Origin: Siphonodentalium dalli
Lineage: Eukaryota > Mollusca > Scaphopoda > Gadilida > Siphonodentaliidae
Reading direction: 5' to 3'
NCBI GenBank assembly: GCA_032622095.1
Contig: CP136062.1
Span: 140,078,351 to 140,142,350, forward strand
DNA length: 64,000 bases
In this document: one piece after another, positions 15,201 through 28,122 of the stretch
How positions within the stretch are numbered: position 1 is the first letter of the stretch
How the letters are laid out: each line of letters opens with the position of its first letter
Notes under the pieces: model-generated
Told to the model about the DNA's origin: nothing
The model's database searches: none
Seen by the model: only the letters and a program-made list of their open reading frames with translations
Program-made: the position numbers and the translations under genes

Positions 15201-16420
15201 TGTAATGGTTACAACATAGTTTATAGTGACTACATCAGAGTTTATAATGGTCACATCAGCGTTTGTAATGGTTACATCAGAGTTTGTAATGGTCACATCA
15301 GAGTTTGTAATGGTCACATCAGAGTTTGTAATGGTCACATCAGAGTTTATATTACATCAGAGTTTGTAATGGTCACATCAGAGTTTGTAATGGTCACATC
15401 AGAGTTTGTAATGGTCACATCAGAGTTTATAATGGTCACATCAGAGTTTGTAATGGTCACATCAGAGTTTGTAATGGTCACATCAGAGTTTATATTGCAC
15501 CAGAGTGTGTAATGGTCACATCAGAGTTTGTAATGGTCACATCAGAGTTTATATTGCACCAGAGTGTGTAATGGTCACATCAGAGTTTATATTACATCAG
15601 AGTTTGTAATGGTCACATCAGAGTTTATATTACATCAGAGTTTGTAATGGTCACATCAGAGTTTGTAATGGTCACATCAGAGTTTGTAATGGTCACATCA
15701 GAGTTTGTAATGGCCACATCAGAGTTTGTAATGGTCACATCAGAGTTTGTAATGGTCACATCATAGTTTGTAATGGTCACATCAGAGTTTATATTACATC
15801 AGAGTTTGTAATGGTCACATCAGAGTTTGTAATGGTCACATCAGAGTTTGTAATGGTCACATCAGAGTTTGTAATGGTCACATCAGAGTTTATATTACAT
15901 CAGAGTTTGTAATGGTCACATCAGAGTTTGTAATGGTCACATCAGAGTGTGTAATGGTCACATCAGAGTTTGTAATGGTTACATCAGAGTTTGTAATGGT
16001 TACATCAGAGTTTGTAATGGTCACATCGGAGTTTGTAATGGTCACATCAGAGTTTGTAATGGTCACATCAGAGTTTATATTACATCAGAGTTTGTAATGG
16101 TCACATCAGAGTTTGTAATGGTCACATCAGAGTTTGTAATGGTTACATCATAGTTTATATTACATCAGAGTTTGTAATGGTTACAACAGGGTATATAGTG
16201 GCTACATCTGAGTTTGTTATGGTTACATCAGATTTTATATTATACCAGAGTTTATAATGGTTACCTCAGAGTTGATAATACATCAGAGTTTATAATTGTT
16301 ACATCAGAGTTTATAATGGTTACATCAGAGTTTGTAATGATTACATGATCTAACATCAGAGTTTATAATACAGTAGAGTTTATAATGGTTACATCAGAGT
16401 TTACAATGCATCAGAGTTTA
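6240..16420. repeat. Dispersed copy pair inside the satellite, offset 8,724 bp
   Basis: About 6,240-7,660 matches about 14,964-16,384 at an offset of 8,724. The match includes the singular marker block GGGTATATAGTGGC, ATCTGAG, TATACCAGAG, ACATGATCTAACATC. Beyond that, the second copy has gained about 76 bases of extra units, shifting the offset to 8,800. This shows local expansion after the large copying event. Confidence 0.7.
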
Positions 16421-18790
16421 TAATGGTTACATCAGAGTTTATAATACATCAGAGTTTGTAATGGTTACATCAGAGTTTATAATACATCAGAGTTTGTAAT
16501 GGTTACATCAGAGTTTATAATACATCAGAGTTTGTAATGGTTAGATCAGAGTTTATAGTGGCTGCATCAGAGTTTATAATGGTTACATAAGAGTTTATAA
16601 TACATCAGAGTTTGTAATGGTTACATAAGAGTTTATAGCGGCTGCATCAGAGTTTGTAGTGGTTACATCAGAGTGTATATTACATCAGAGTGTGTAATGG
16701 TTACATCATAGTTTATAGTGGTTACATCAGAGTTTATAATGGTTACAGCAGAGTTTATAATGGCTACATCAGAGTTTGTAATGGTTACATCAGAGTTTAT
16801 ATTACATCAGAGTTTGTAATGGTTACAACATAGTTTATAGTGACTACATCAGAGTTTATAATGGTCACATCAGCGTTTGTAATGGTTACATCAGAGTTTG
16901 TAATGGTTACATCAGAGTTTGTAATGGTCACATCAGAGTTTGTAATGGTCACATCAGAGTTTGTAATGGTCACATCAGAGTTTATATTCCATCAGAGTTT
17001 GTAATGGTCACATCAGAGTTTGTAATGGTCACATCAGAGTTTGTAATGGTCACATCAGAGTTTATAATGGTCACATCAGAGTTTGTAATGATCACATCAG
17101 AGTTTGTAATGGTCACATCAGAGTTTATATTGCACCAGAGTGTGTAATGGTCACATCAGAGTTTATATTACATCAGAGTTTGTAATGGTCACATCAGAGT
17201 TTATATTACATCAGAGTGTGTAATGGTCACATCAGAGTTTATATTACATCAGAGTTTGTAATGGTCACATCAGAGTTTATATTACATCAGAGTTTGTAAT
17301 GGTCACATCAGAGTTTGTAATGGTCACATCAGAGTTTATATTGCACCAGAGTGTGTAATGGTCACATCAGAGTTTATATTACATCATAGTTTGTAATGGT
17401 CACATCAGAGTTTATATTACATCAGAGTTTGTAATGGTCACATCAGAGTTTGTAATGGTCACATCAGAGTTTGTAATGGTCACATCAGAGTTTGTAATGG
17501 TCACATCAGAGTTTGTAATGGTCACTTCAGAGTTTGTAATGGTCACATCAGAGTTTGTAATGGTCACATCAGAGTTTGTAATGGTCACATCAGAGTTTGT
17601 ATTGGTCACATCAGAGTTTATATTACATCAGAGTTTGTAATGGTCACATCAGAGTTTGTAATGGTCACATCAGAGTTTGTAATGGTCACATCAGAGTTTG
17701 TAATGGTCACATCAGAGTTTGTAATGGTCACATCAGAGTTTGTAATGGTCACAGAGTTTATATTACATCAGAGTTTGTAATGGTCACATCAGAGTTTGTA
17801 ATGATCACATCAGAGTCTGTAATGGTCACATCAGAGTTTGTAATGGTTACATCAGAGTTTGTAATGGTTACATCAGAGTTTGTAATGGTCACATCAGAGT
17901 TTGTAATGGTCACATCAGAGTTTTTAATGGTCACATCAGAGTTTTTAATGGTCACATCAGAGTTTACAATACATCAGAGTTTATAATGGTTACATCAGAG
18001 TTTATAATACATCAGAGTTTGTAATGGTTAGATCAGAGTTTATAGTGGCTGCATCAGAGTTTATAGTGGTTACATAAGAGTTTATAATACATCAGAGTTT
18101 GTAATGGTTACGTCAGAGTTTATAGTGGCTGCATCAGAGTTTGTTATGGTTACATCAGGGTTTTTATAGGTTACATCAGAGTTTATATTACATCAGAGTT
18201 TATCATGGTTACATCAGAGTTTATATATAATACATCAGAGTTTGTAATGGTTACATTAGAGTTTATAATGGCTACATCAGAGTGTGTAATGGTTACAGCA
18301 GAGTTTATATTACATCAGAGTTTGTAATTGTTACCTCAGAGTTTATAATACGTCAGAGTTTGTAATGGTTACAGCAGCGTTTATAATGGCTACATCAGAG
18401 TTTGTAGTGGTTACATCAGAGTGTATATCACATCAGAGTGTGTAATGGTTACATCATAGTTTATAGTGGTTACATCAGAGTTTGTAATGGTTACAACATA
18501 GTTTATAGTGACTACATCAGAGTGTATAATGGTCACATCAGCGTTTGTAATGGTTACATCAGAGTTTGTAATGGTTACATCAGAGTTTGTAATGGTCACA
18601 TCAGAGTTTGTAATGGTCACATCAGAGTTTATAATGGTCACATCAGAGTTTGTAATGGTCACATCAGAGTTTGTAATGGTCACATCAGAGTTTATATTGC
18701 ACCAGAGTGTGTAATGGTCACATCAGAGTTTATATTACATCAGAGTTTGTAATGGTCACATCAGAGTTTATATTACATCAGAGTTTGTAA
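12070..18790. repeat. Dispersed copy pair inside the satellite, offset 5,341 bp
   Basis: The block at about 12,070-13,450 recurs at about 17,411-18,791 with the same order of variant units. These include the GTATTGGTCAC unit, the AGAGTCTG unit, the double TTTTTAATGG and the CAACATAG unit. A partial third copy of the same block starts near 13,752 (offset 1,335 from 12,417). Coordinates are approximate because plain 21-mers at the edges cannot be assigned to a copy. Confidence 0.75.
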
Positions 18791-21700
18791 TGGTCACATC
18801 AGAGTTTGTAATGGTCACATCAGAGTTTGTAATGGTCACATCAGAGTTTGTAATGGTCACATCAGAGTTTGTAATGGTCACTTCAGAGTTTGTAATGGTC
18901 ACATCAGAGTTTGTAATGGTCACATCAGAGTTTGTAATGGTCACATCAGAGTTTGTAATGGTCACATCAGAGTTTGTAATGGTCACATCAGAGTTTGTAA
19001 TGGTCACAGAGTTTATATTACATCAGAGTTTGTAATGGTCACATCAGAGTTTATATTGCACCAGAGTGTGTAATGGTCACATCAGAGAGTTTATATTACA
19101 TCAGAGTTTGTAATGGTCACATCAGAGTTTATATTACATCAGAGTTTGTAATGGTCACATCAGAGTTTGTAATGGTCACATCAGAGTTTGTAATGGTCAC
19201 ATCAGAGTTTGTAATGGTCACATCAGAGTTTGTAATGGTCACTTCAGAGTTTGTAATGGTCACATCAGAGTTTGTAATGGTCACATCAGAGTTTGTAATG
19301 GTCACATCAGAGTTTGTAATGGTCACATCAGAGTTTATATTACATCAGAGTTTGTAATGGTCACATCAGAGTTTGTAATGGTCACATCAGAGTTTGTAAT
19401 GGTCACATCAGAGTTTGTAATGGTCACATCAGAGTTTGTAATGGTCACATCAGAGTTTGTAATGGTCACAGAGTTTATATTACATCAGAGTTTGTAATGG
19501 TCACATCAGAGTTTGTAATGATCACATCAGAGTCTGTAATGGTCACATCAGAGTTTGTAATGGTCACATCAGAGTTTATATTGCACCAGAGTGTGTAATG
19601 GTCACATCAGAGTTTATATTACATCAGAGTTTGTAATGGTCACATCAGAGTTTATATTACATCAGAGTTTGTAATGGTCACATCAGAGTTTGTAATGGTC
19701 ACATCAGAGTTTGTAATGGTCACATCAGAGTTTGTAATGGTCACATCAGAGTTTGTAATGGTCACTTCAGAGTTTGTAATGGTCACATCAGAGTTTGTAA
19801 TGGTCACATCAGAGTTTGTAATGGTCACATCAGAGTTTGTATTGGTCACATCAGAGTTTATATTACATCAGAGTTTGTAATGGTCACATCAGAGTTTGTA
19901 ATGGTCACATCAGAGTTTGTAATGGTCACATCAGAGTTTGTAATGGTCACATCAGAGTTTGTAATGGTCACATCAGAGTTTGTAATGGTCACAGAGTTTA
20001 TATTACATCAAAGTTTGTAATGGTCACATCAGAGTTTGTAATGATCACATCAGAGTCTGTAATGGTCACATCAGAGTTTGTAATGGTTACATCAGAGTTT
20101 GTAATGGTTACATCAGAGTGTATATCACATCAGAGTGTGTAATGGTTACATCATAGTTTATAGTGGTTACATCAGAGTTTGTAATGGTTACAACATAGTT
20201 TATAGTGACTACATCAGAGTGTATAATGGTCACATCAGCGTTTGTAATGGTTACATCAGAGTTTGTAATGGTTACATCAGAGTTTGTAATGGTCACATCA
20301 GAGTTTGTAATGGTCACATCAGAGTTTATAATGGTCACATCAGAGTTTGTAATGGTCACATCAGAGTTTGTAATGGTCACATCAGAGTTTATATTGCACC
20401 AGAGTGTGTAATGGTCACATCAGAGTTTATATTACATCAGAGTTTGTAATGGTCACATCAGAGTTTATATTACATCAGAGTTTGTAATGGTCACATCAGA
20501 GTTTGTAATGGTCACATCAGAGTTTGTAATGGTCACATCAGAGTTTGTAATGGTCACATCAGAGTTTGTAATGGTCACTTCAGAGTTTGTAATGGTCACA
20601 TCAGAGTTTGTAATGGTCACATCAGAGTTTGTAATGGTCACATCAGAGTTTGTAATGGTCACATCAGAGTTTGTAATGGTCACATCAGAGTTTGTAATGG
20701 TCACAGAGTTTATATTACATCAGAGTTTGTAATGGTCACATCAGAGTTTATATTGCACCAGAGTGTGTAATGGTCACATCAGAGAGTTTATATTACATCA
20801 GAGTTTGTAATGGTCACATCAGAGTTTATATTACATCAGAGTTTGTAATGGTCACATCAGAGTTTGTAATGGTCACATCAGAGTTTGTAATGGTCACATC
20901 AGAGTTTGTAATGGTCACATCAGAGTTTGTAATGGTCACTTCAGAGTTTGTAATGGTCACATCAGAGTTTGTAATGGTCACATCAGAGTTTGTAATGGTC
21001 ACATCAGAGTTTGTAATGGTCACATCAGAGTTTATATTACATCAGAGTTTGTAATGGTCACATCAGAGTTTGTAATGGTCACATCAGAGTTTGTAATGGT
21101 CACATCAGAGTTTGTAATGGTCACATCAGAGTTTGTAATGGTCACATCAGAGTTTGTAATGGTCACAGAGTTTATATTACATCAGAGTTTGTAATGGTCA
21201 CATCAGAGTTTGTAATGATCACATCAGAGTCTGTAATGGTCACATCAGAGTTTGTAATGGTCACATCAGAGTTTATATTGCACCAGAGTGTGTAATGGTC
21301 ACATCAGAGTTTATATTACATCAGAGTTTGTAATGGTCACATCAGAGTTTATATTACATCAGAGTTTGTAATGGTCACATCAGAGTTTGTAATGGTCACA
21401 TCAGAGTTTGTAATGGTCACATCAGAGTTTGTAATGGTCACATCAGAGTTTGTAATGGTCACTTCAGAGTTTGTAATGGTCACATCAGAGTTTGTAATGG
21501 TCACATCAGAGTTTGTAATGGTCACATCAGAGTTTGTATTGGTCACATCAGAGTTTATATTACATCAGAGTTTGTAATGGTCACATCAGAGTTTGTAATG
21601 GTCACATCAGAGTTTGTAATGGTCACATCAGAGTTTGTAATGGTCACATCAGAGTTTGTAATGGTCACATCAGAGTTTGTAATGGTCACAGAGTTTATAT

Positions 21701-21804
21701 TACATCAAAGTTTGTAATGGTCACATCAGAGTTTGTAATGATCACATCAGAGTCTGTAATGGTCACATCAGAGTTTGTAATGGTTACATCAGAGTTTGTA
21801 ATGG
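18411..21804. repeat. Tandem segmental duplication inside the satellite, unit 1,697 bp
   Basis: Two adjacent blocks, about 18,411-20,107 and 20,108-21,804, match unit by unit at an offset of 1,697 bases, including rare variants (AGAGTCTG, CACTTCAG, TTGCACCAG, AGAGAGTTT). The left edge is sharp: before the first copy the sequence reads AGCGTTTATAATGGC, before the second it reads plain 21-mers. The match is lost after the second copy, where plain 21-mers follow instead of TGTATATCACATC. The near-identity suggests a recent unequal exchange. 1,697 equals 80 x 21 + 17. Confidence 0.85.
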
Positions 21805-24800
21805 TTACATCAGAGTTTGTAATGGTCACATCAGAGTTTGTAATGGTCACATCAGAGTTTTTAATGGTCACATCAGAGTTTTTAATGGTCACATCAGAGT
21901 TTACAATACATCAGAGTTTATAATGGTTACATCAGAGTTTATAATACATCAGAGTTTGTAATGGTTAGATCAGAGTTTATAGTGGCTGCATCAGAGTTTA
22001 TAGTGGTTACATAAGAGTTTATAATACATCAGAGTTTGTAATGGTTACGTCAGAGTTTATAGTGGCTGCATCAGAGTTTGTTATGGTTACATCAGGGTTT
22101 TTATAGGTTACATCAGAGTTTATATTACATCAGAGTTTATCATGGTTACATCAGAGTTTATATATAATACATCAGAGTTTGTAATGGTTACATTAGAGTT
22201 TATAATGGCTACATCAGAGTGTGTAATGGTTACAGCAGAGTTTATATTACATCAGAGTTTGTAATTGTTACCTCAGAGTTTATAATACGTCAGAGTTTGT
22301 AATGGTTACAGCAGCGTTTATAATGGCTACATCAGAGTTTGTAGTGGTTACATCAGAGTGTATATCACATCAGAGTGTGTAATGGTTACATCATAGTTTA
22401 TAGTGGTTACATAAGAGTTTGTAATGGTTACAACATAGTTTATAGTGACTACATCAGAGTGTATAATGGTCACATCAGCGTTTGTAATGGTTACATCAGA
22501 GTTTGTAATGGTTACATCAGAGTTTGTAATGGTCACATCAGAGTTTGTAATGGTCACATCAGAGTTTATAATGGTCACATCAGAGTTTGTAATGGTCACA
22601 TCAGAGTTTGTAATGGTCACATCAGAGTTTATATTGCACCAGAGTGTGTAATGGTCACATCAGAGTTTATATTACATCAGAGTTTGTAATGGTCACATCA
22701 GAGTTTATATTACATCAGAGTTTGTAATGGTCACATCAGAGTTTGTAATGGTCACATCAGAGTTTGTAATGGTCACATCAGAGTTTGTAATGGTCACATC
22801 AGAGTTTGTAATGGTCACTTCAGAGTTTGTAATGGTCACATCAGAGTTTGTAATGGTCACATCAGAGTTTGTAATGGTCACATCAGAGTTTGTAATGGTC
22901 ACATCAGAGTTTATATTACATCAGAGTTTGTAATGGTCACATCAGAGTTTGTAATGGTCACATCAGAGTTTGTAATGGTCACATCAGAGTTTGTAATGGT
23001 CACATCAGAGTTTGTAATGGTCACATCAGAGTTTGTAATGGTCACAGAGTTTATATTACATCAGAGTTTGTAATGGTCACATCAGAGTTTGTAATGATCA
23101 CATCAGAGTCTGTAATGGTCACATCAGAGTTTGTAATGGTTACATCAGAGTTTGTAATGGTTACATCAGAGTTTGTAATGGTCACATCAGAGTTTTTAAT
23201 GGTCACATCAGAGTTTTTAATGGTCACATCAGAGTTTACAATACATCAGAGTTTATAATGGTTACATCAGAGTTTATAATACATCAGAGTTTGTAATGGT
23301 TAGATCAGAGTTTATTGTGGCTGCATCAGAGTTTATAGTGGTTACATAAGAGTTTATAATACATCAGAGTTTGTAATGGTTACATCAGAGTTTATAGTGG
23401 CTGCATCAGAGTTTGTTATGGTTACATCAGGGTTTTTATAGGTTACATCAGAGTTTATATTACATCAGAGTTTATCATGGTTACATCAGAGTTTATATAT
23501 AATACATCAGAGTTTGTAATGGTTACATTAGAGTTTATAATGGCTACATCAGAGTGTGTAATGGTTACAGCAGAGTTTATATTACATCAGAGTTTGTAAT
23601 TGTTACCTCAGAGTTTATAATACGTCAGAGTTTGTAATGGTTACAGCAGCGTTTATAATGGCTACATCAGAGTTTGTAGTGGTTACATCAGAGTGTATAT
23701 CACATCAGAGTGTGTAATGGTTACATCATAGTTTATAGTGGTTACATCAGAGTTTATAATGGTTACAGCAGAGTTTATAATGGCTACATCAGAGTTTGTA
23801 ATGGTTACATCAGAGTTTATATTACATCAGAGTTTGTAATGGTTACAACATAGTTTATAGTGACTACATCAGAGTTTGTAGTGGTTACATCAGAGTGTAT
23901 ATCACATCAGAGTGTGTAATGGTTACATCATAGTTTATAGTGGTTACATTAGAGTTTATAATGGCTACATCAGAGTGTGTAATGGTTACAGCAGAGTTTA
24001 TATTACATCAGAGTTTGTAATTGTTACCTCAGAGTTTATAATACGTCAGAGTTTGTAATGGTTACAGCAGCGTTTATAATGGCTACATCAGAGTTTGTAG
24101 TTGTTACATCAGAGTGTATATTACATCAGAGTGTGTAATGGTTACATCATAGTTTATAGTGGTTACATCAGAGTTTATAATGGTCACATCAGCGTTTGTA
24201 ATGGTTACACCAGAGTTTGTAATGGTTACATCAGAGTTTGTAATGGTCACATCAGAGTTTGTAATGGTCACATCAGAGTTTGTAATGGTCACATCAGAGT
24301 TTGTAATGGTCACATCAGAGTTTATAATGGTCACATCAGAGTTTGTAATGGTCACATCAGAGTTTGTAATGGTCACATCAGAGTTTATATTGCACCAGAG
24401 TGTGTAATGGTCACATCAGAGTTTATATTACATCAGAGTTTGTAATGGTCACATCAGAGTTTATATTACATCAGAGTTTGTAATGGTCACATCAGAGTTT
24501 ATAATGGTCACATCAGAGTTTGTAATGGTCACATCAGAGTTTGTAATGGCCACATCAGAGTTTGTAATGGTCACATCAGAGTTTGTAATGGTCACATCAG
24601 AGTTTGTAATGGTCACATCAGAGTTTATATTACATCAGAGTTTGTAATGGTCACATCAGAGTTTGTAATGGTCACATCAGAGTTTGTAATGGTCACATCA
24701 GAGTTTGTAATGGTCACATCAGAGTTTATATTACATCAGAGTTTGTAATGGTCACATCAGAGTTTGTAATGGTCGCATCACAGTTTGTAATGGTCACATC

Positions 24801-26748
24801 AGAGTTTGTAATGGTTACATCAGAGTTTGTAATGGTTACATCAGAGTTTGTAATGGTCACATCAGAGTTTGTAATGGTCACATCAGAGTTTGTAATGGTC
24901 ACATCAGAGTTTGTAATGGTCACATCAGAGTTTATATTACATCAGAGTTTGTAATGGTCACATCAGAGTTTGTAATGGTCACATCAGAGTTTGTAATGGT
25001 TACATCATAGGTTATATTACATCAGAGTTTGTAATGGTTACAACAGGGTATATAGTGGCTACATCTGAGTTTGTAATGGTTACATCAGATGTTATATTAT
25101 TCCAGAGTTTATAATGGTTACATCAGAGTTGATAATACATCAGAGTTTATAATTGTTACATCATAGTTTATAATTGTTACATCAGAGTTTGTAATGATTA
25201 CATGATCTAACATCAGAGTTTATAATACAGTAGAGTTTATAATGGTTACATCAGAGTTTACAATACATCAGAGTTTATAATGGTTACATCAGAGTTTATA
25301 ATACATCAGAGTTTGTAATGGTTAGATCAGAGTTTATAGTGGCTGCATCAGAGTTTATAATGGTTACATAAGAGTTTATAATACATCAGAGTTTGTAATG
25401 GTTACATCAGAGTTTATAGCGGCTGCATCAGAGTTTTTTATGGTTACATCAGGGTTTATAATGGTTACATCAGAGTTTATATATAATACATCAGAGTTTG
25501 TAATGGTTACATTAGAGTTTATAATGGCTACATCAGAGTGTGTAATGGTTACAGCAGAGTTTATATTACATCAGAGTTTGTAATGGTTACCTCAGAGTTT
25601 ATAATACGTCAGAGTTTGTAATGGTTACAGCAGAGTTTATAATGGCTACATCAGAGTTTGTAGTGGTTACATCAGAGTGTATATTACATCATAGTGTGTA
25701 ATGGTTACATCATAGTTTATAGTGGTTACATCAGAGTTTATAATGGTTACAGCAGAGTTTATAATGGCTACATCAGAGTTTGTAATGGTTACATCAGAGT
25801 TTATATTACATCAGAGTTTGTAATGGTTACAACATAGTTTATAGTGACTACATCAGAGTTTATAATGGTCACATCAGCGTTTGTAATGGTTACATCAGAG
25901 TTTGTAATGGTTACATCAGAGTTTGTAATGGTCACATCAGAGTTTGTAATGGTCACATCAGAGTTTGTAATGGTCACATCAGAGTTTATATTACATCAGA
26001 GTTTGTAATGGTCACATCAGAGTTTGTAATGGTCACATCAGAGTTTATAATGGTCACATCAGAGTTTGTAATGGTCACATCAGAGTTTGTAATGGTCACA
26101 TCAGAGTTTATATTGCACCAGAGTGTGTAATGGTCACATCAGAGTTTATATTACATCAGAGTTTATATTACATCAGAGTTTGTAATGGTCACATCAGAGT
26201 TTGTAATGGTCACATCAGAGTTTGTAATGGTCACATCAGAGTTTGTAATGGTCACATCAGAGTTTGTAATGGTCACTTCAGAGTTTGTAATGGTCACATC
26301 AGAGTTTGTAATGGTCACATCAGAGTTTGTAATGGTCACATCAGAGTTTGTAATGGTCACATCAGAGTTTATATTACATCAGAGTTTGTAATGGTCACAT
26401 CAGAGTTTGTAATGGTCACATCAGAGTTTGTAATGGTCACATCAGAGTTTGTAATGGTCACATCAGAGTTTGTAATGGTCACATCAGAGTTTGTATTGGT
26501 CACATCAGAGTTTATATTACATCAGAGTTTGTAATGGTCACATCAGAGTTTGTAATGGTCTCATCAGAGTTTGTAATGGTTACATCAGAGTTTATATTAC
26601 ATCAGAGTTTGTAATGGTTACATCAGAGTTTGTAATGGTCACATCAGAGTTTGTAATGGTCACATCAGAGTTTGTAATGGTCACATCAGAGTTTATATTA
26701 CATCAGAGTTTGTAATGGTTACAACAGAGTTTATAGTGGCTACATCAG

Positions 26749-27476
26749 TGGCAAAAAATATTTTCATTTGGCAAAAGTTTTGGAATGTGAACTATCTAAT
26801 AAAACTTCATCGAACGGGAGTTATTCATTACAGACAATACAATGGGAAACCAAAACAAGAAATCTTATCAATTTACATGTAACGCTATGTTATGCCGACA
26901 GTTATATGTAATCTTCTTTAGTTTTCACAAAATGGTAGTCTCATCTTTCTGTCATAATCAAACTTTCATCAAACAGCTAATTGACCGTGGTTAAAATGTG
27001 AGAAAAGGTGATGTTCTGTAAAATTTTATGGACTCATGTAGTCATTGTAACAATGCATATTAATGGCGATATTATAGAGTACATATTTATGTTGTCAGTG
27101 TTATATTACCAGCAAGTATAAGACAATAGGTTAATCAGCCAAACATGAATGATGACGTTTTAATTTATGGCTCGTTGATTTCAGCAGTAATACAAGGCCA
27201 AATAATATGTATGCATGATGACTGTGTAGCAACATTAAACGTAGTTTCCAGGCAGGTGTCGCTTAGATATCTAGTGCTACTTTGATATTTATTAATAGTA
27301 CTAACTTGCTTTTCTAGTAGATTATTTTACCAGTGTCTATGGTTAGTTTTTAACAAAGATGAAACACGATAATTTCCCCAATTATATGCGTAATTAAATT
27401 TGGCAAATATATTTTTAATTTGGCAAAAATAATTTCATTTTGGCAAGAGAAATTTTCGACCAGCGCCAAAACCCTG
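26749..27476. mobile_element. Possible hAT-like element remnant abutting the satellite
   Basis: The right end reads CAGCGCCAAAACCCTG, whose reverse complement CAGGGTTTTGGCGCTG resembles hAT-type termini. Near both ends of the segment is a repeated TTTGGCAAAA motif (26,749-26,776 and 27,399-27,446), in the same orientation at each end. The expected left terminus is not seen. It may have been lost where the satellite begins at 26,748. No transposase reading frame is visible. The assignment is tentative. Confidence 0.35.
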
Positions 27477-28003
27477 TTTGGAAAAGATAAATTTGATGGT
27501 GATTTTATAAAAATTTTGTACTATTGAATATCCGAACCAATTTAATTAGCAGTGTTTTGTTCGGCAAACACTTTGAACCGGATTATACATATCTCTCTCT
27601 CAGATAACTGTATGCTTATTTAACACTTTGAATGAACAATAGTGACTTCACATGTACTACAGCACTGACACTATGTTTTTACATCAATCACTGAGCTGAA
27701 ATGGACTCTTATGGACCATTGTCCAAACTAAGCACTAATTAGCTAAAACTACACAATGGTAGTGTATTGTCACCAATAAAGTTTTAATCAACCTGTCACA
27801 ATAATTGAGCTGTCGCGACCACTCAGAAATTTAAATTTATAAAGGATCTCCAGTCTACACAAGAGCCAAAACAAGTATGTCAAATCTACCACATGTGCGT
27901 TCAGTTGGTATCGCTTTCTGTTTCCGATTTACGTGGTAAAAAGTAATGTATTCGTTCAATATTGGACTATAAAAGCCGTCCGATGTTCGGAATAGAGAGT
28001 TTC
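27477..28003. other. Non-coding stretch without recognised features
   Basis: This is AT-rich unique sequence with no ORF or exon I can support. It is where a 5' exon of the downstream transporter might have been expected, but no reading frame followed by a donor in the required phase (two bases left over) was found. Confidence 0.5.
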
Positions 28004-28122
28004 CCGTTTACAGAGGTAATTTTTAGTGAGAATTCACTTGGGTGAATTCAGGACTGGACAATTTGTTCGGTATGAAGAGGGGTTCGGTTTATAGAGGGTC
28101 CGGTTTGGAGAGGTTTTACTGT
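28004..28122 (-). mobile_element. Terminal part of a Tc1/mariner- or pogo-type element
   Basis: Read on the minus strand this starts TA-CAGTAAAACCTCTCC. It continues with iterated units of the type ACCGGACCCTCTATAAACCG, seen on the plus strand as GTTCGGTTTATAGAGG, CCGGTTTGGAGAGG, TTCGGTATGAAGAGG and related motifs. A TACAGT start followed by such subterminal repeats is typical of TA-inserting elements. The other end was not found, so this is a fragment or solo end. Confidence 0.5.

Larger units (their letters stand above)
8800..26100. repeat. Dispersed copy pair inside the satellite, offset about 14,240 bp
   Basis: About 8.8-12.0 kb matches about 23.05-26.1 kb at offsets drifting between 14,239 and 14,262. 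Rare shared units include GGTTACACCAGAG (9,963 and 24,204), the double CATCAGCGTT context and the marker ACATGATCTAAC (10,961 and 25,200). At about 3 kb it is the longest duplicated block I can trace in the array. Confidence 0.7.
1..26748. repeat. Giant 21-bp / 17-bp satellite array, open at the left edge
   Basis: The whole stretch consists of tandem units of about 21 bases with core AATGGTCACATCAGAG. They are interspersed with 17-base units that lack the GGTC/GGTT step (for example TTTATATTACATCAGAG). On the order of 1,300 units are present. Common unit variants are GGTTAC for GGTCAC, TATAATGG for TGTAATGG, GTGGCTGCATCAG, and TTTTTAATGG. Long runs of nearly identical 21-mers alternate with blocks of degenerate mixed-length units, and both kinds of block recur many times. 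CpG is nearly absent except in variants such as CACGTCAG, ACGTCAG and AGCGTTT. The array begins before base 1 and ends at the junction with TGGCAAAAAATATTTTC. Open frames inside it are a by-product of the 21-base period. I see no gene. Confidence 0.97.

Noticed and set aside
728-26715. Dozens of open frames with seven-residue repeats in the satellite
   Set aside because: They arise on both strands in overlapping frames because the unit is 21 bases long. Frames break wherever a 17-base unit occurs, there are no splice or start contexts and no known protein family.
1-26748. CRISPR array
   Set aside because: There are no unique spacers; units are directly abutting near-copies, and the surrounding DNA is eukaryotic.
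28000-28012. ATGTTCGGAATAGAGAG...GAG|GTAATT as a first coding exon
   Set aside because: It ends in phase 0 whereas exon a needs two preceding bases, and it lies within the iterated end of a transposon.
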